Shown in pieces: positions 11,799 to 22,600 of a stretch of 64,000 bases of DNA. Source of the DNA: Arcuatula senhousia (taxonomy: Eukaryota; Mollusca; Bivalvia; Mytilida; Mytilidae); contig OZ020305.1 of NCBI GenBank assembly GCA_963971305.1, forward strand, positions 9,643,001-9,707,000. The letters are read 5' to 3'. A model generated the notes under the pieces. The model had not been told where the DNA came from. It searched no databases and saw nothing but the letters and a program-made list of their open reading frames with translations. Positions within the stretch are counted from its first letter, which is position 1. Every line of letters starts with the position of its first letter. The position numbers and the translations under genes were made by a program.

Positions 11799-11890
11799 TC
11801 ACATTAAAAGCTGCTGTCTGTTTTTATGAATTTTTCAATTACAGCGATTTATCTAGGTTGTGTAGCGTACACCTAACATCTCATCTTTTA
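11799..11890 (+). repeat. Short dispersed repeat, family R3, copy 1
   Basis: Shares ACCACTGGTCACATT, GGTTGTGT, GCGTACAC and ACATCTCAT in order with 16953-17075 and 46374-46497. This is the most diverged of the three copies. Confidence 0.5.
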
Positions 11891-12398
11891 CGAAATTAAT
11901 AAAAAGGTTAATGTTTATCTGTTATTTTGAATACCTGTTTGTGCAGTACATGTTAGTTTAGAAAAAAATCCAAAAGAGAATATTCTTAGATTCAGTATAT
12001 CAATAAATAATACAATATCTAAATCATTTTTTAGTACTTTTTTTCATGGAACCTGCTTAGTAACATTTATTTCATACACCATATATATAATAGATAAACT
12101 GTTAAAGATGATTACTTCAATTTCTTATAATTGTAAGTTCATAAAAATTAGGTTCTAGATTAAAAGTCTTTGAATTTGATTTATAATTTTCCATAAAGAA
12201 CAATTAATCACATTTAATAACAAATTCTACACTAAGAAAAAAAAGATATCAACCCTCAAATGTTTACAAACATAATCTTTTTTTTTCTTTGTGACATTTT
12301 TCCATGAATAAAAATCTAAACTTCTACAAAGTAATTTTCACAATGCACTTATTTAATATATAAAAATAACTTTCATTTTTAAAGTATATTAATTCTGA

Positions 12399-13171
12399 TT
12401 AATCTAGTTCGATCTTATAATTGATACACTGTCCATCTTGACATGCGACAAATAGTTCATCCTTGTTCTTGTTGTAGCAAAGGCCACACGGCCACACGTC
12501 CCAGTCATTAACAGACAGTTTCGGTCTACATTTTTGTCCGTCAGGAGATATCATTAGAATCTGGTGCTTGTCACCTGATGCCAGGTAGATATTACCACTG
12601 CCGTCGACAGTAACACCGAGAGGAAAATCTATAAGAGATCTGTCCTCATACTCCCACTTCTTCTCTCCGGTGATAGAATGACATTGTAAATTTTTCTTAT
12701 CTGCCCTTGTATAGTATAACTGACCACCAGCCACGGCACAGTACGACCACTTGTCATGTATATCCTGTATAATTGTTTTACTTCTCCCTGTAGAAACCTC
12801 AATAGAAATGACGCCTTTGTTTTCAACACAGCAGTACAACATTCCATCTTGATATGACAATCCATGACACCTTCCTACATCAAATGTCTTAGTTACATTA
12901 CTTGTGTCCACGTCTATTATCTGTACTCCATTGTCTGTAGATACAGCGATAGTTCCGTTCCCTATGACTGTCACGTCAAACGGACCTCTTCCTATGACGG
13001 TGATTTCCTTCTCTACCATACCAAATTCAGTTAGAATGAGAACACGGCTATTATTACAATCGGCAACAACAACGTTTTCATTTCGAAATACAGAACAGCC
13101 TCGCAAAACAGGTGCACATGATCCTCGAATGTTGAACTTGGATTTGAATAGGACAGTTACATCATCATCAC

Positions 13172-13212
<41 letters not shown>

Positions 13213-14176
13213 ACCTCAGTATCATCATCCTCATCATCATCATCTTTTAGTCGAGGCGTATACTGATCACTTTGTGCTTGTTTGTCTTTGTCAGACGTCG
13301 GACGGTGGGTGGAGGGTTTTGAAATAACAGAAATTGAACCAAACGTCATTATATCGTACAAGATGGCTTCTATTTTATCATTAATGTCGCATTGTAATTC
13401 GCATATGCTTAAAGACCCATCTTTGAATGAATTTTTAAGTCTAGCTTTCTCCTTTTCAATGAACGTTTCCATATCTCGGGTTCCAAGAAAGGTCTGCAGA
13501 TCTGATGCATACTGCTTTAACATGGTCGTTTCCTCCAATTTGTTCTTGATCATGTCTAGTGAAGATGTAAGGTCAGACATCGATTGTTGCAGTTTCTTTA
13601 TCTCGCTTTCTTCTAATCTCGATAGTTCGTTTTGTATCTGTTCTTCGAGCGCATCAATGTGTTGGATGACTTGTTGACGTACTGCGCCAAACCTTTGTTT
13701 AATATCTTGTTTTTGCTTTCGTAAACCCGAAATATTTTGATCACGTTCTGATATAACCCTCTCTAAGTTAGATTTTATTTCCTTCATTTTTGTTTCAACC
13801 TCGTCTATTAAGATGGATGTTTCGACTGTTTTGATAATTTCATCTAACAGTTGTATATCAGGACAGGATTTATGAGTACCTTCTGCACACACCGGACAAC
13901 AAATTGCACTATGGCTTCTACAAAACTGATGGTATTTCAAACCATGATCCGAGCAGAGTGAGGACACTTTGCGAACCGATTCAGGTAACTTTTTATAATT
14001 ATCTACGCTTATAACGGTATGCCGTCTTGACATTTTATTTGCTTTGTGGCGACTGTTACACTCCTTACACAGCAAATCGTCGCATTCATGGCACCAGTAG
14101 TCGGCATTGGATAATTTTTCTCTGACCTCACACGCCCCACACACAATTGATACTTCCATATTCAAAGGACACAGTT
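12399..14176 (-). CDS. TRIM-like B-box/coiled-coil/NHL protein, copy B, exon 2
   Basis: Intact large exon. From ATG at 14159 it gives 586 residues ending in TAA at 12399. B-box 1 ligands are C7, C10, C23, C26, C31, C34, H38 and H47. B-box 2 has C69, H72, C80, H83, C88, C91, H96 and C99 in the last ligand position. Residues about 104-250 are heptad-like coiled coil. An aspartate run spans about 305-334, and about 345-586 forms an NHL-like beta-propeller. No RING precedes the B-boxes. Families of this type in bivalves are large and often linked to immune or ubiquitin signalling; that role is inferred. The exon begins at 14176 after a T-rich CAG acceptor. Upstream codons ELCPLN are open and in frame with the exon at 17450-17648, so translation probably starts there. 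Copy A (1-1280) is its tandem paralogue. Confidence 0.88.
13159..13245 (-). repeat. ATC/GAT trinucleotide expansion encoding an acidic run
   Basis: Interrupted CAT/ATC repeats on the plus strand encode about 30 mostly aspartate residues between coiled coil and propeller. Copy A has no such run at the matching place, so the expansion is copy-specific. Confidence 0.9.
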
Positions 14177-14289
14177 CTGAAAAAAAAACACACAGTAAGT
14201 ATAGAAAGGTAATGTCATCAGATATCTTTGTCTGGTTTGTTTTGCTAACCCTTACATATACGGCTATACAAACGATTTTTATGATTATG

Positions 14290-14545
14290 CTGTATATGCA
14301 TGTATTTCAAGGAGTAAACTCTCATCTGTAGCATTTGAACCAAAACTTGTGAAGGTCAAAAACCAAAAGTATTGAACGAAAAGTGCTCAAAACCCAACAA
14401 GAACTAACAGGAAAGCCAAAGCCAGCACCAAGGATATCGACCATGTGCAGTACAAGAAACGAAACCTGGTGCTTTAAACCAATCAGAAATTTCAACGTCA
14501 AAAAAGTATATGAATATATTTGTAAATTCATGTCAGATAAGTCTG
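14290..14545 (+). repeat. Dispersed repeat R2, copy 2
   Basis: Shares with 8500-8745 the order ATTTCAAGGAG, AGCATTTGAA, ACCAAAAGTATTGAACGAAA, AAGGATATCGACCATG, AAACCTGGTGCTTTAAA and GTCAGATAAGTCTG. Confidence 0.65.
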
Positions 14546-14639
14546 ACGACCAGGCTTGTGATAACCCTCGGGGACGTTCGGTTCACCAGCAGCGGCATAT
14601 CCAGTGGTTTCAAGATACTAATTTCAAAACGGGTTTAAA

Positions 14640-14767
14640 AACCGGTTATTTGGTTAATATGTTGTATATGCATATTTCAAGGAGTAACATCTCATCACCA
14701 GCATTTGAATTAAAGCATTTGAAGGTCAAAACAATAAAAATGGAACGAAAAGTACAAGAAAAAACAA
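14640..14767 (+). repeat. Dispersed repeat R2, truncated copy 3
   Basis: Repeats the R2 start (CATATTTCAAGGAGTAACAT, CAGCATTTGAATTAAAGCAT, GAACGAAAAGTAC) and then stops. It lies directly after copy 2 in the same orientation. Confidence 0.6.
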
Positions 14768-15077
14768 ATTTAGGATTGTTAAATTGAGGAGCACACAGTC
14801 TATTTGTTTTTGTGAATGCCATATTTATATTTTGTACGACTTTACCCCCTACAGAGCTATTCAATTTCAGTACTTTAACGGGTGTTACCGGCCTCTTTTA
14901 TTTTTAGAACTTACACGACCTGTTTATCTACAGGTCATCTTAGTTCATGCGTACTTTACGAAGTCAAAGTTGTTAAATTTTGATGAAAGGTAAATTTATT
15001 CATCATTTTAAGGTTTTTAATTTGTAAGACATTTTGCTAATGCATATTAAGTTAAAATCGTATCGAAAAAAATCCCT

Positions 15078-15149
15078 GTCCTGAGCGGGGTTTGAACCAT
15101 CATTCCTTGTCGTACTAGACTTTAATCTTACCCCACGACTACTGAGGAC
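15078..15149 (-). ncRNA. tRNA-like sequence (tRNA pseudogene or SINE head)
   Basis: A 72-nt stretch on the minus strand with ends GTCCTCA and TCAGGAC (six of seven pairs), an A-box-like GTGGGG segment and a perfect B-box GGTTCAAACC. T-stem and anticodon-stem pairing are poor, so a working tRNA is unlikely. A related sequence lies at 16410-16480. Confidence 0.4.
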
Positions 15150-16409
15150 TACATAAAACTTGGTCCTTTAGATATATATGAACACAAACTATTACGACAA
15201 TCAATTCATATATAGAATAAATTTGACCATCAAAAGACATCTTTTGGATCATTTGTAAATTTTGCGAACTTGTGAACAATAAAGTTTGTACAAAAATAAC
15301 GTCCAAAAACGGTCAGCCAGTAAAAAATAAACTTAAATACGTTCTGGGTGAGATTAGAACTGATTCTGGGACTCCACTTCATGCTTTATTCCTGTCTTCA
15401 ATTATAATATAATAATTTCACCCCATAACGGAGGCTTTCCTTTACTAAACACAATTTTAAAGTTTCTGCTTGTGTTGAAAAAGAAATCTAATATAGAGCT
15501 TGATGCCACAACAACAACTCTGTGAATTACCAAAAAATAAGAAGTATTTGTATATCCATTAAAGATATTAAAATTTGATTTTTTATGTCTATGAAGAGAT
15601 AACAAAAAAAAAGATAAATACTTATCAAAAATTGAATATCGTTAGTTGTGCGTTTTGAATAAATAAGTGGAATGAACAAGGTTTGATTGGCACGAAATCT
15701 TACTCTACGATTGAGATGTAAATAATTTGTTGAAAATAAAACTATGACGGGTTACAAGATACATTTGCTAACAATTTATTTTTTTTCTAAAACCAAAAAA
15801 AAACCAACCAATTGATATGATGATGATGTAAAACAAGGACAACCTTACGCTTGTAAATTTTAGTTTTAATTGTGTTGAATGTGAAACGTTTCACAAAAAA
15901 AAAACCTGAACCAATCCGTTCAATTACGACAAAAAACTTATCAGTAGTTGTATGTCCTTCATATCATCCCTTAACGGCAAAAGTTTGCTTTTAAGAAAAA
16001 AATCAATCGATATACTATAAAGTTTGTTAAAATTTGGAAAAGCTAGATAGCAAGCTGTATGTTTTCAATAACTTTAAATGAAGACAAAATTCTTTTTTTT
16101 TTCATTCAGAAACTATGTCATATTTTCATTTCGTTCGAGTTGTTGATTTCTGTTCGGTTTAACTTGCGGGGATTTTTTGCGTGTATTCTCGTGCTGTTCT
16201 TGTAGTGTTTGCCGGTTTTGTAGTTGTCCTTTTTTGCTTTTGACGCTGGAATACACCATTGGCGCCTTTTGCTTCTTTTATATCTTTTTGTCAAATAAAT
16301 TTCATTTAAAAATGTATTTAATAAAATATTACTATAAATATGTTTCTTTAAAGCGTTTGGTAATCTTAGTGTGTTTCTAGGTTAAAAAATACTGAAGTTC
16401 AAACAATGA

Positions 16410-16480
16410 TTCCGAACGGGGTTTGAACCACCATGCGATGTAATTCTATACTTTCATCTTCCCACTAGACCACAATGGCT
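16410..16480 (-). ncRNA. tRNA-like sequence, second copy
   Basis: On the minus strand it has TGGTCTAGTGGGAAGATGAA (A-box region) and GGTTCAAACCCCG (B-box) with spacing as in 15078-15149, and clear similarity to it. Acceptor pairing is worse. Probably a pol III-derived repeat. Confidence 0.4.
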
Positions 16481-16595
16481 GAACAATGCATATGGTGATT
16501 TAAATGTATATTTACACAAATTTTACGGCAAACAATTCATACAATAAATAAATTATTACACAATTTTAATATATATTTTAGACGTCGTACAAGTC

Positions 16596-16677
16596 AGATA
16601 CAAAACATTTGTAACAGAAAAACTGTACGGTAACGGGTGTTACCGGCCTGTTTTTCTGTTACATATGTATTGTATCT
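16596..16677. repeat. 82-bp near-perfect palindrome
   Basis: Arms run from AGATACAA to TTGTATCT, with GTAACAGAAAAAC paired to GTTTTTCTGTTAC and CGGTAAC to GTTACCG around a short GGGT centre. The core TAACGGGTGTTACCGGCCT recurs alone at 14876-14894. It may be a palindromic MITE. Confidence 0.6.
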
Positions 16678-16952
16678 AATACTTAAACAAGTGTGACTGT
16701 GTGAAGATTGGGGCTTAAAACAAGAGCCAAAATAATTTCAATTGTAGCCCTTTTTTTACCAAAATAATAATAGGAACAAAATCATTTGCATTAGCACTGT
16801 AGATAGAAGCCATGAAAAAAACAGAGCTCCAAATTACTTATGGACAACAAGGAAGAAGGGTTGTTAACTTTTCGAAACCTATTCTGCTGGTCATTTAGGT
16901 TCAAAGCTAGAATAGAACTTCTTTTAGCACGAAGACAGATATCCGATATTAA

Positions 16953-17075
16953 CTGTGAGCAGCGACCACTGGTCACATTGAAGGCTGCTGGCTGTTTTCC
17001 ATCGTGGATATTTTAAATTTACGTTTATAATGTAGGTTGTGTCGCGTACACTTATTCCACATCTCATTTTCTACT
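16953..17075 (+). repeat. Dispersed repeat R3, copy 2
   Basis: Starts GTGAGCAGCGACCACTGGTC and ends near CTTATTCCACATCTCATTTT; very similar to 46374-46497. The copy A intron lacks it between the segments AGATATCCGA (about 1984) and AATGCAGTGGTCC (about 2019), showing it is an insertion. Confidence 0.65.
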
Positions 17076-17449
17076 ATTTGAAAGTTCATGAAAAACGATG
17101 CTGGCGGTTAAAACAGTTAATGCAGTGATCCATTGGTTTATATTTTGTTATTTTAATCTTGTTACTATTTGATTGTACGTTTATAGATCTTCTGACCAAA
17201 ACTAATTTCTTTTTAAATGTACCTTGGTTTTCATTGATGTTGTTTGGTAAAATCTAAGTCCACATACCGGTATTCACTGTCATGTTTTTATTTGCCTCAA
17301 ATTTTTGAAATGTCAGTTATCAGACTTAGGTTGACATTTATGATTTACTTTTGAAGTGGCACATGAACTCTGTTTTGTGCTATTAAATGTACTTTGTGTG
17401 TGCATTTACAGTACACAAAAAGCGCCAATTATGACTATCTTATTATTAC

Positions 17450-17648
17450 CTGATTGTCCAGGTAACGAATTTAAATCAGAACTGATTAAGGTTGAAGTTG
17501 GCGCAACATGGGCTGTAGATGTATCAATACTAGTAGTTAATGTATTAGGCGGTTGTACAGTTCGACTTGCAGCATCTACTGGCTCCCTGTATGGGTCCCT
17601 TATGGTAGACTTTCTCTTTCGACCTGATCTTCTTTGCTGGGCAGACAT
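17450..17648 (-). CDS. TRIM-like gene copy B, exon 1 (basic N-terminal exon)
   Basis: Begins with ATG at 17648 immediately after a TTTTACAG acceptor and ends with donor CAATCAG|GTAA after 17450, phase 1. It encodes 66 residues with RRSGRKRKS near the start, then a Thr/Ser/Pro-rich segment. Splicing to 14176 gives the open junction ...PGQS-ELCPLNM into the B-box exon, so the predicted protein is about 658 residues. The copy A exon at 2315-2504 has the same structure and a similar sequence (MSA..RRS.RKRKS, DP.REP, ASRT). No domain recognised; the basic stretch may be a nuclear signal. A transcript would settle whether it joins the TRIM exon. Confidence 0.55.
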
Positions 17649-17810
17649 CTGTAAAACTGACTTAATTTTACAATTTTTACATAACGAATATTAATGCGTA
17701 TTAAAACGTTTAGTTTTGTTTGTGAATCCAATGAATCATGCAGTTACTTCTTCTCCCAAGTCAGGTCGCTTATACTAAAATACCTGAAATGAGACTCAGA
17801 GGATGAAGTT

Positions 17811-18075
17811 ACTGAGATGATCACCTCAATATCCCTATTGTGTCTCACAACTATGTTGTGTTCTATGGTCATTACCGGATCCTAAGATCGCAATGGAAGA
17901 GGGAGGTTTGGCGCCATAAAACCTGGTTTAACCCACCATTTCGTTTGAAATGCCTGTACCAAGTCAGGACCATTGCGATCCACCAATTCTCCGGTATGAC
18001 TGATTCGTTTTTGTCATTTTCTCTGGACTATGAGATTGATCATTCAAGTTCGGTGTTTTGTTATTACCTTTATTT
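17811..18075 (+). mobile_element. Penelope-like element 3' fragment (5'-truncated copy)
   Basis: Nearly identical to 30231-30495, the region just after the stop codon of the Penelope-like frame. I saw two differences (CCAATTC for CCAGTTC, and a small length change in CGGTGTTTTG). It begins at ACTGAGATGATC and ends near TTATTACCTTTATT, as expected of a truncated retroposed copy from a recently active family. Confidence 0.8.
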
Positions 18076-18217
18076 ACTATTTATGATACACTTGAATTAG
18101 TTTGTTTGTGCATCTTTTTTATGTGTTGTATAGAATGCGTTTAGCACAACCTGAGAAAATAATTACTTAATTATTGTTTATTGTTATCACAGCTATTACT
18201 AAGAACATGAAGGAGTA

Positions 18218-18986
18218 TGGAACGCCAAATTAACATATATTCAATTAATTGTACCTATCTTCAAATAATTGAAGATATGTTCAATTGAATTATACCTATC
18301 TTCAATTGAATTATACCTATCTTCAATTCAATTATAGATATCTTCAATTCAATTATACCTATCTTCAATTCAATTGTACCTAGGTACAATTCAGCACAAT
18401 TAAAGATATCTTCAATTCAATTGTACCTATCTTCAATTCAATTGTACCTATCTTCAATTCAATTAAACCTATCTTCAATTGAATTGAACCTATCTTCAAT
18501 TGAATTGAACCTATCTTCAATCGAATTGAACCTATCTTCAATTGAATTAAACCTATCTTCAATTCAATTGTCTCTATATCTATAATTGAATTGAAGATAG
18601 GTATAATTCAATTGAAGATAGGTGTAATTGAATTGAAGATATCTTCAAATGAATTAAAGATATCTTCAAATGAATTGGATATATCTCCAAATAAATTATG
18701 GAGATGTTGGAATTAGACCTATTTCAAGTGAATTAAAGATATCTTCAATTCAATTGAAGATAGGTACAATTGAATTATACCTAGGTGCAATTAAATTGCA
18801 CCTAGGTATAATTCATTTGAAGATAGGTTCAATTGATACGAAGATATCTTTAATTATTTGAAGATAGGTACAATGGAATTGAAGATATCTTCAATTTATT
18901 TGAAGATATCTTCAAATGATTGAAGAAATCTTCAATTATTTGAAGATAGGTACAATTAATTGAATATATGTTAATTTGGCGTTCCA
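18218..18986. mobile_element. Foldback element FB1 built of 21-bp repeats, TA-flanked
   Basis: The tip TGGAACGCCAAATTAACATA at 18218 and its exact inverse ending at 18986 are followed inward by arms that stay identical for about 59 bp. The interior is an array of 21-bp units of the type ACCTATCTTCAATTGAATTA in both orientations. TA dinucleotides flank both ends (18216-18217 and 18987-18988), as for Tc1/mariner-type insertion. No transposase; the open frames are repeat translations. Confidence 0.85.
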
Positions 18987-19157
18987 TAAAGGAGAGACCA
19001 AAAATTTGCAAGAGCAGTTCAGACATTATTAGGAAGATTATCAGACGTCTATAAAATACTTTCTCATCAAAAATGATGAGACCTAGTTAAAAGAGTTTTC
19101 ACATTGTATAGACGTCTTTATTATGTACAGTGTCTACGATAAAAAAAAATAACAACC

Positions 19158-19201
19158 ATTGCTTAAAGCAAGGAATTATGTAATTCCTTGCTTAAAGCAA
19201 T
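19158..19201. repeat. 44-bp palindrome
   Basis: ATTGCTTAAAGCAAGGAATT pairs with its inverse at the other end, with one mismatch and a 2-nt centre. It could be a small hairpin element or a terminator-like fold. Confidence 0.5.
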
Positions 19202-19309
19202 TTCTTCATAAATTAGTAGCTAAATGAAGGGTAGTGTACTCAGTACATCATGCAGTACCTGACTTTAAAGTTTATAGTATAACTTTGTTCCTTTTCCTTC
19301 TTTTTTTCT

Positions 19310-19610
19310 CTCCCCTTCTGCACGGGAAGAAAACATTCTAAAAATAGTACATTGATATGACTTAAACCCACTTTAAATGAAAATAAGCAGCGCACCATGA
19401 TAAACTAATTTAAGCATTTTCTTATCTAAATGTTACTGATGATTAATATAAAAAAGAAATCAATAAATATTTTGTAAATAGGAGAAGAATTTATATGTGT
19501 TAACGGATAGATCTTCCTGTTAATTTTTAGCTAAAGATATTATAGTTTAAAATTAGTCTAAACTTGTATGTAGTAAAAAGAGTTAGACAAATCATATTTA
19601 TATACGAATG
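19310..19610. other. Paralogue B flank, left of the giant insertion
   Basis: Aligns with 7080-7385. It ends with TATACGAATG (19601-19610), the left copy of the proposed target duplication. No coding sequence. Confidence 0.6.
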
Positions 19611-22600
19611 ACCTAACACAAGTGATTTTCCTTTTCGTTTTTCGTTTTTCGTTTTTCAAATTCTTTTTTTTCAAAAAAAAATTTTTTCGATTTTTTTTTT
19701 TTTTCGATTTTGAATAGGAAAATGACCCATTTTCCTTTTCGTTTTTTATTTTCCTTTTCGATTTTGAATAGGAAAATGACTCATTTTCCTTTTCGTTATT
19801 CATTTTCCTTTTCGTTTTTCCTTTTCCTTTTCGATTTTGAATAGGAAAATGACCCATTTTCCTTTTCGTTATTCATTTTCCTTTTCAATTTTTTTTTTTC
19901 AAAAATTTTTGTTTTCGATTTTTTTTTTCGATTTTTAATAGGAAAATGACCCATTTTCCTTTTCGTTTTTCATTTTCCTTTTCGATTTTGAATAGGAAAA
20001 TGACTCATTTCCCTTTTCGTTATTCATTTTCCTTTTCGTTTTTCATTTTCCTTTTCGATTTTGAATAGGAAAATGATCCATTTTCCTTTTCGTTATTCAT
20101 TTTCCTTTTCAAATTTTTTTTTTCAAAAAATTTTTTTTTCGAATTTTTTTTTTCGATTTTGAATAGGAAAATGACCCATTTTCCTTTTCGTTTTTCATGT
20201 TCCTTTTCGTGTTTCATTTCCTTTTCGATTTTGAATAGGAAAATGACCCATTTTCCTTTTCGTTTTTCATTTTCCTTTTCGATTTTGAATAGGAAAATGA
20301 CTCATTTTCCTTTTCGTTATTCATTTTCCTTTTCGTTTTTCATTTTCCTTTTCGATTTTGAAAAGGAAAATGACCCATTTTCCTTTTCGTTATTCATTTT
20401 CCTTTTCAAATTTTTTTTTTTCAAAATTTTTTTTTTTCGATTTTGAATAGGAAAATGACCCATTTTCCTTTTCGTTTTTCATTTTCCTTTTCAAATTTTT
20501 TTTTTCAAAAATTTTTTTTTTTCGAATTTTTTTTTTCTTTCGATTTTGAATAGGAAAATGACCCATTTTCCTTTTCGTTTTTCATTTTCCTTTTCGATTT
20601 TGAAAAGGAAAATGACCCATTTTCCTTTTCGTTATTCATTTTCCTTTTCAAATTTTTTTTTTTCAAAAATTTTTTTTTTTCGATCTTTTTTTTTCGATTT
20701 TGAATAGGAAAATGACCCATTTTCCTTTTTCGTTTTTCATTTTCCTTTTCAAATTTTTTTTTTCAAAAAATTTTTTTTTTCGAATTTTTTTTTTCTTTCG
20801 ATTTTGAATAGGAAAATGACCCATTTTCCTTTTCGTTTTTCATTTTCCTTTTCGATTTTGAATAGGAAAATGACTCATTTTCCTTTTCGTTATTCATTTT
20901 CCTTTTCGTTTTTCATTTTCCTTTTCGTTTTTCATTTTCCTTTTCGATTTTGAATAGGAAAATGACCCATTTTCCTTTTCGTTATTCATTTTCCTTTTCA
21001 AATTTTTTTTTTCAAAATTTTTTTTTTTTCGAATTTTTTTTTTTTCGATTTTAAATAGGAAAATGACCCATTTTCCTTTTCGTTTTTCATTTTCCTTTTC
21101 GATTTTGAATAGGAAAATGACTCATTTTCCTTTTCGTTATTCATTTTCCTTTTCGTTTTTCATTTTCCTTTTCGTTATTCATTTTCCTTTTCAAATTTTT
21201 TTTTTCAAAAATATTTTTTTTCGATTTTTTATTTCGATTTTGAATAGGAAAATGATTCATTTTCCTTTGGGTTTTTCATTTTCCTTTTCGATTTTGAATA
21301 GGAAAATGACCCATTTTCCTTTTCGTTTTTCATGTTCCTTTTCGTGTTTCATTTTCCTTTTCGATTTTGAATAGGAAAATGACCCATTTTCCTTTTCGTT
21401 TTTCATTTTCCTTTTCGATTTTGAATAGGAAAATGACTCATTTTCCTTTTCGTTATTCATTTTCCTTTTCGTTTTTCACTTTCCTTTTCGATTTTGAAAA
21501 GGAAAATGACCCATTTTCCTTTTCGTTATTCATTTTCCTTTTCAAATTTTTTTTTTCAAAATTTTTTTCTTTTCGATCTTTTTTTTTCGATTTTGAATAG
21601 GAAAATGACCCATTTTCCTTTTCGTTTTTCATGTTCCTTTTCGTGTTTCATTTTCTTTTCGATTTTGAATAGGAAAATGACCCATTTTCCTTTTCGTTTT
21701 TCATTTTCCTTTTCGATTTTGAATAGGAAAATGACTCATTTTCCTTTTCGTTATTCATTTTCCTTTTCGTTTTTCATTTTCCTTTTCGATTTTGAAAAGG
21801 AAAATGACCCATTTTCCTTTTCGTTATTCATTTTCCTTTTCAAATTTTTTTTTTCAAAATTTTTTTTTTTTCGATTTTGAATAGGAAAATGACCCATTTT
21901 CCTTTTCGTTTTTCATTTTCCTTTTCAAATTTTTTTTTCAAAAAATTTTTTTTCGAATTTTTTTTTTCTTTCGATTTTGAATAGGAAAATGACCCATTTT
22001 CCTTTTCGTTTTTCATTTTCCTTTTCGATTTTGAAAAGGAAAATGACCCATTTTCCTTTTCGTTATTCATTTTCCTTTTCAAATTTTTTTTTTTCAAAAT
22101 TTTTTTTTTTCGATCTTTTTTTTTCGATTTTGAATAGGAAAATGACCCATTTTCCTTTTTCGTTTTTCATTTTCCTTTTCAAATTTTTTTTTTCAAAAAA
22201 ATTTTTTTTTCGAATTTTTTTTTTCTTTCGATTTTGAATAGGAAAATGACCCATTTTCCTTTTCGTTTTTCATTTTCCTTTTCGATTTTGAATAGGAAAA
22301 TGACTCATTTTCCTTTTCGTTATTCATTTTCCTTTTCGTTTTTCATTTTCCTTTTCGTTTTTCATTTTCCTTTTCGATTTTGAATAGGAAAATGACCCAT
22401 TTTCCTTTTCGTTATTCATTTTCCTTTTCGTTTTTCATTTTCCTTTTCGATTTTGAATAGGAAAATGATCCATTTTCCTTTTCGTTATTCATTTTCCTTT
22501 TCAAATTTTTTTTTTCAAAAAATTTTTTTTTCGAATTTTTTTTTTCGATTTTGAATAGGAAAATGACCCATTTTCCTTTTCGTTTTTCATGTTCCTTTTC

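Larger units (their letters stand above)
14177..17449 (-). other. Intron of TRIM-like gene copy B
   Basis: About 3.27 kb, three times the copy A intron. The extra length is R2 repeats (14290-14770), a block at about 14820-16760 with two tRNA-like sequences and two palindrome copies, and an R3 repeat (16953-17075). Patches between these insertions still match the copy A intron. Confidence 0.5.

Noticed and set aside
15345..15390. Third tRNA-like B-box on the minus strand (AGTTCTAATCT)
   Set aside because: Degenerate box without a matching A-box or acceptor pairing.
18380..18861. Frames of LKIGSIQ repeats
   Set aside because: 21-bp units of FB1 read as protein.
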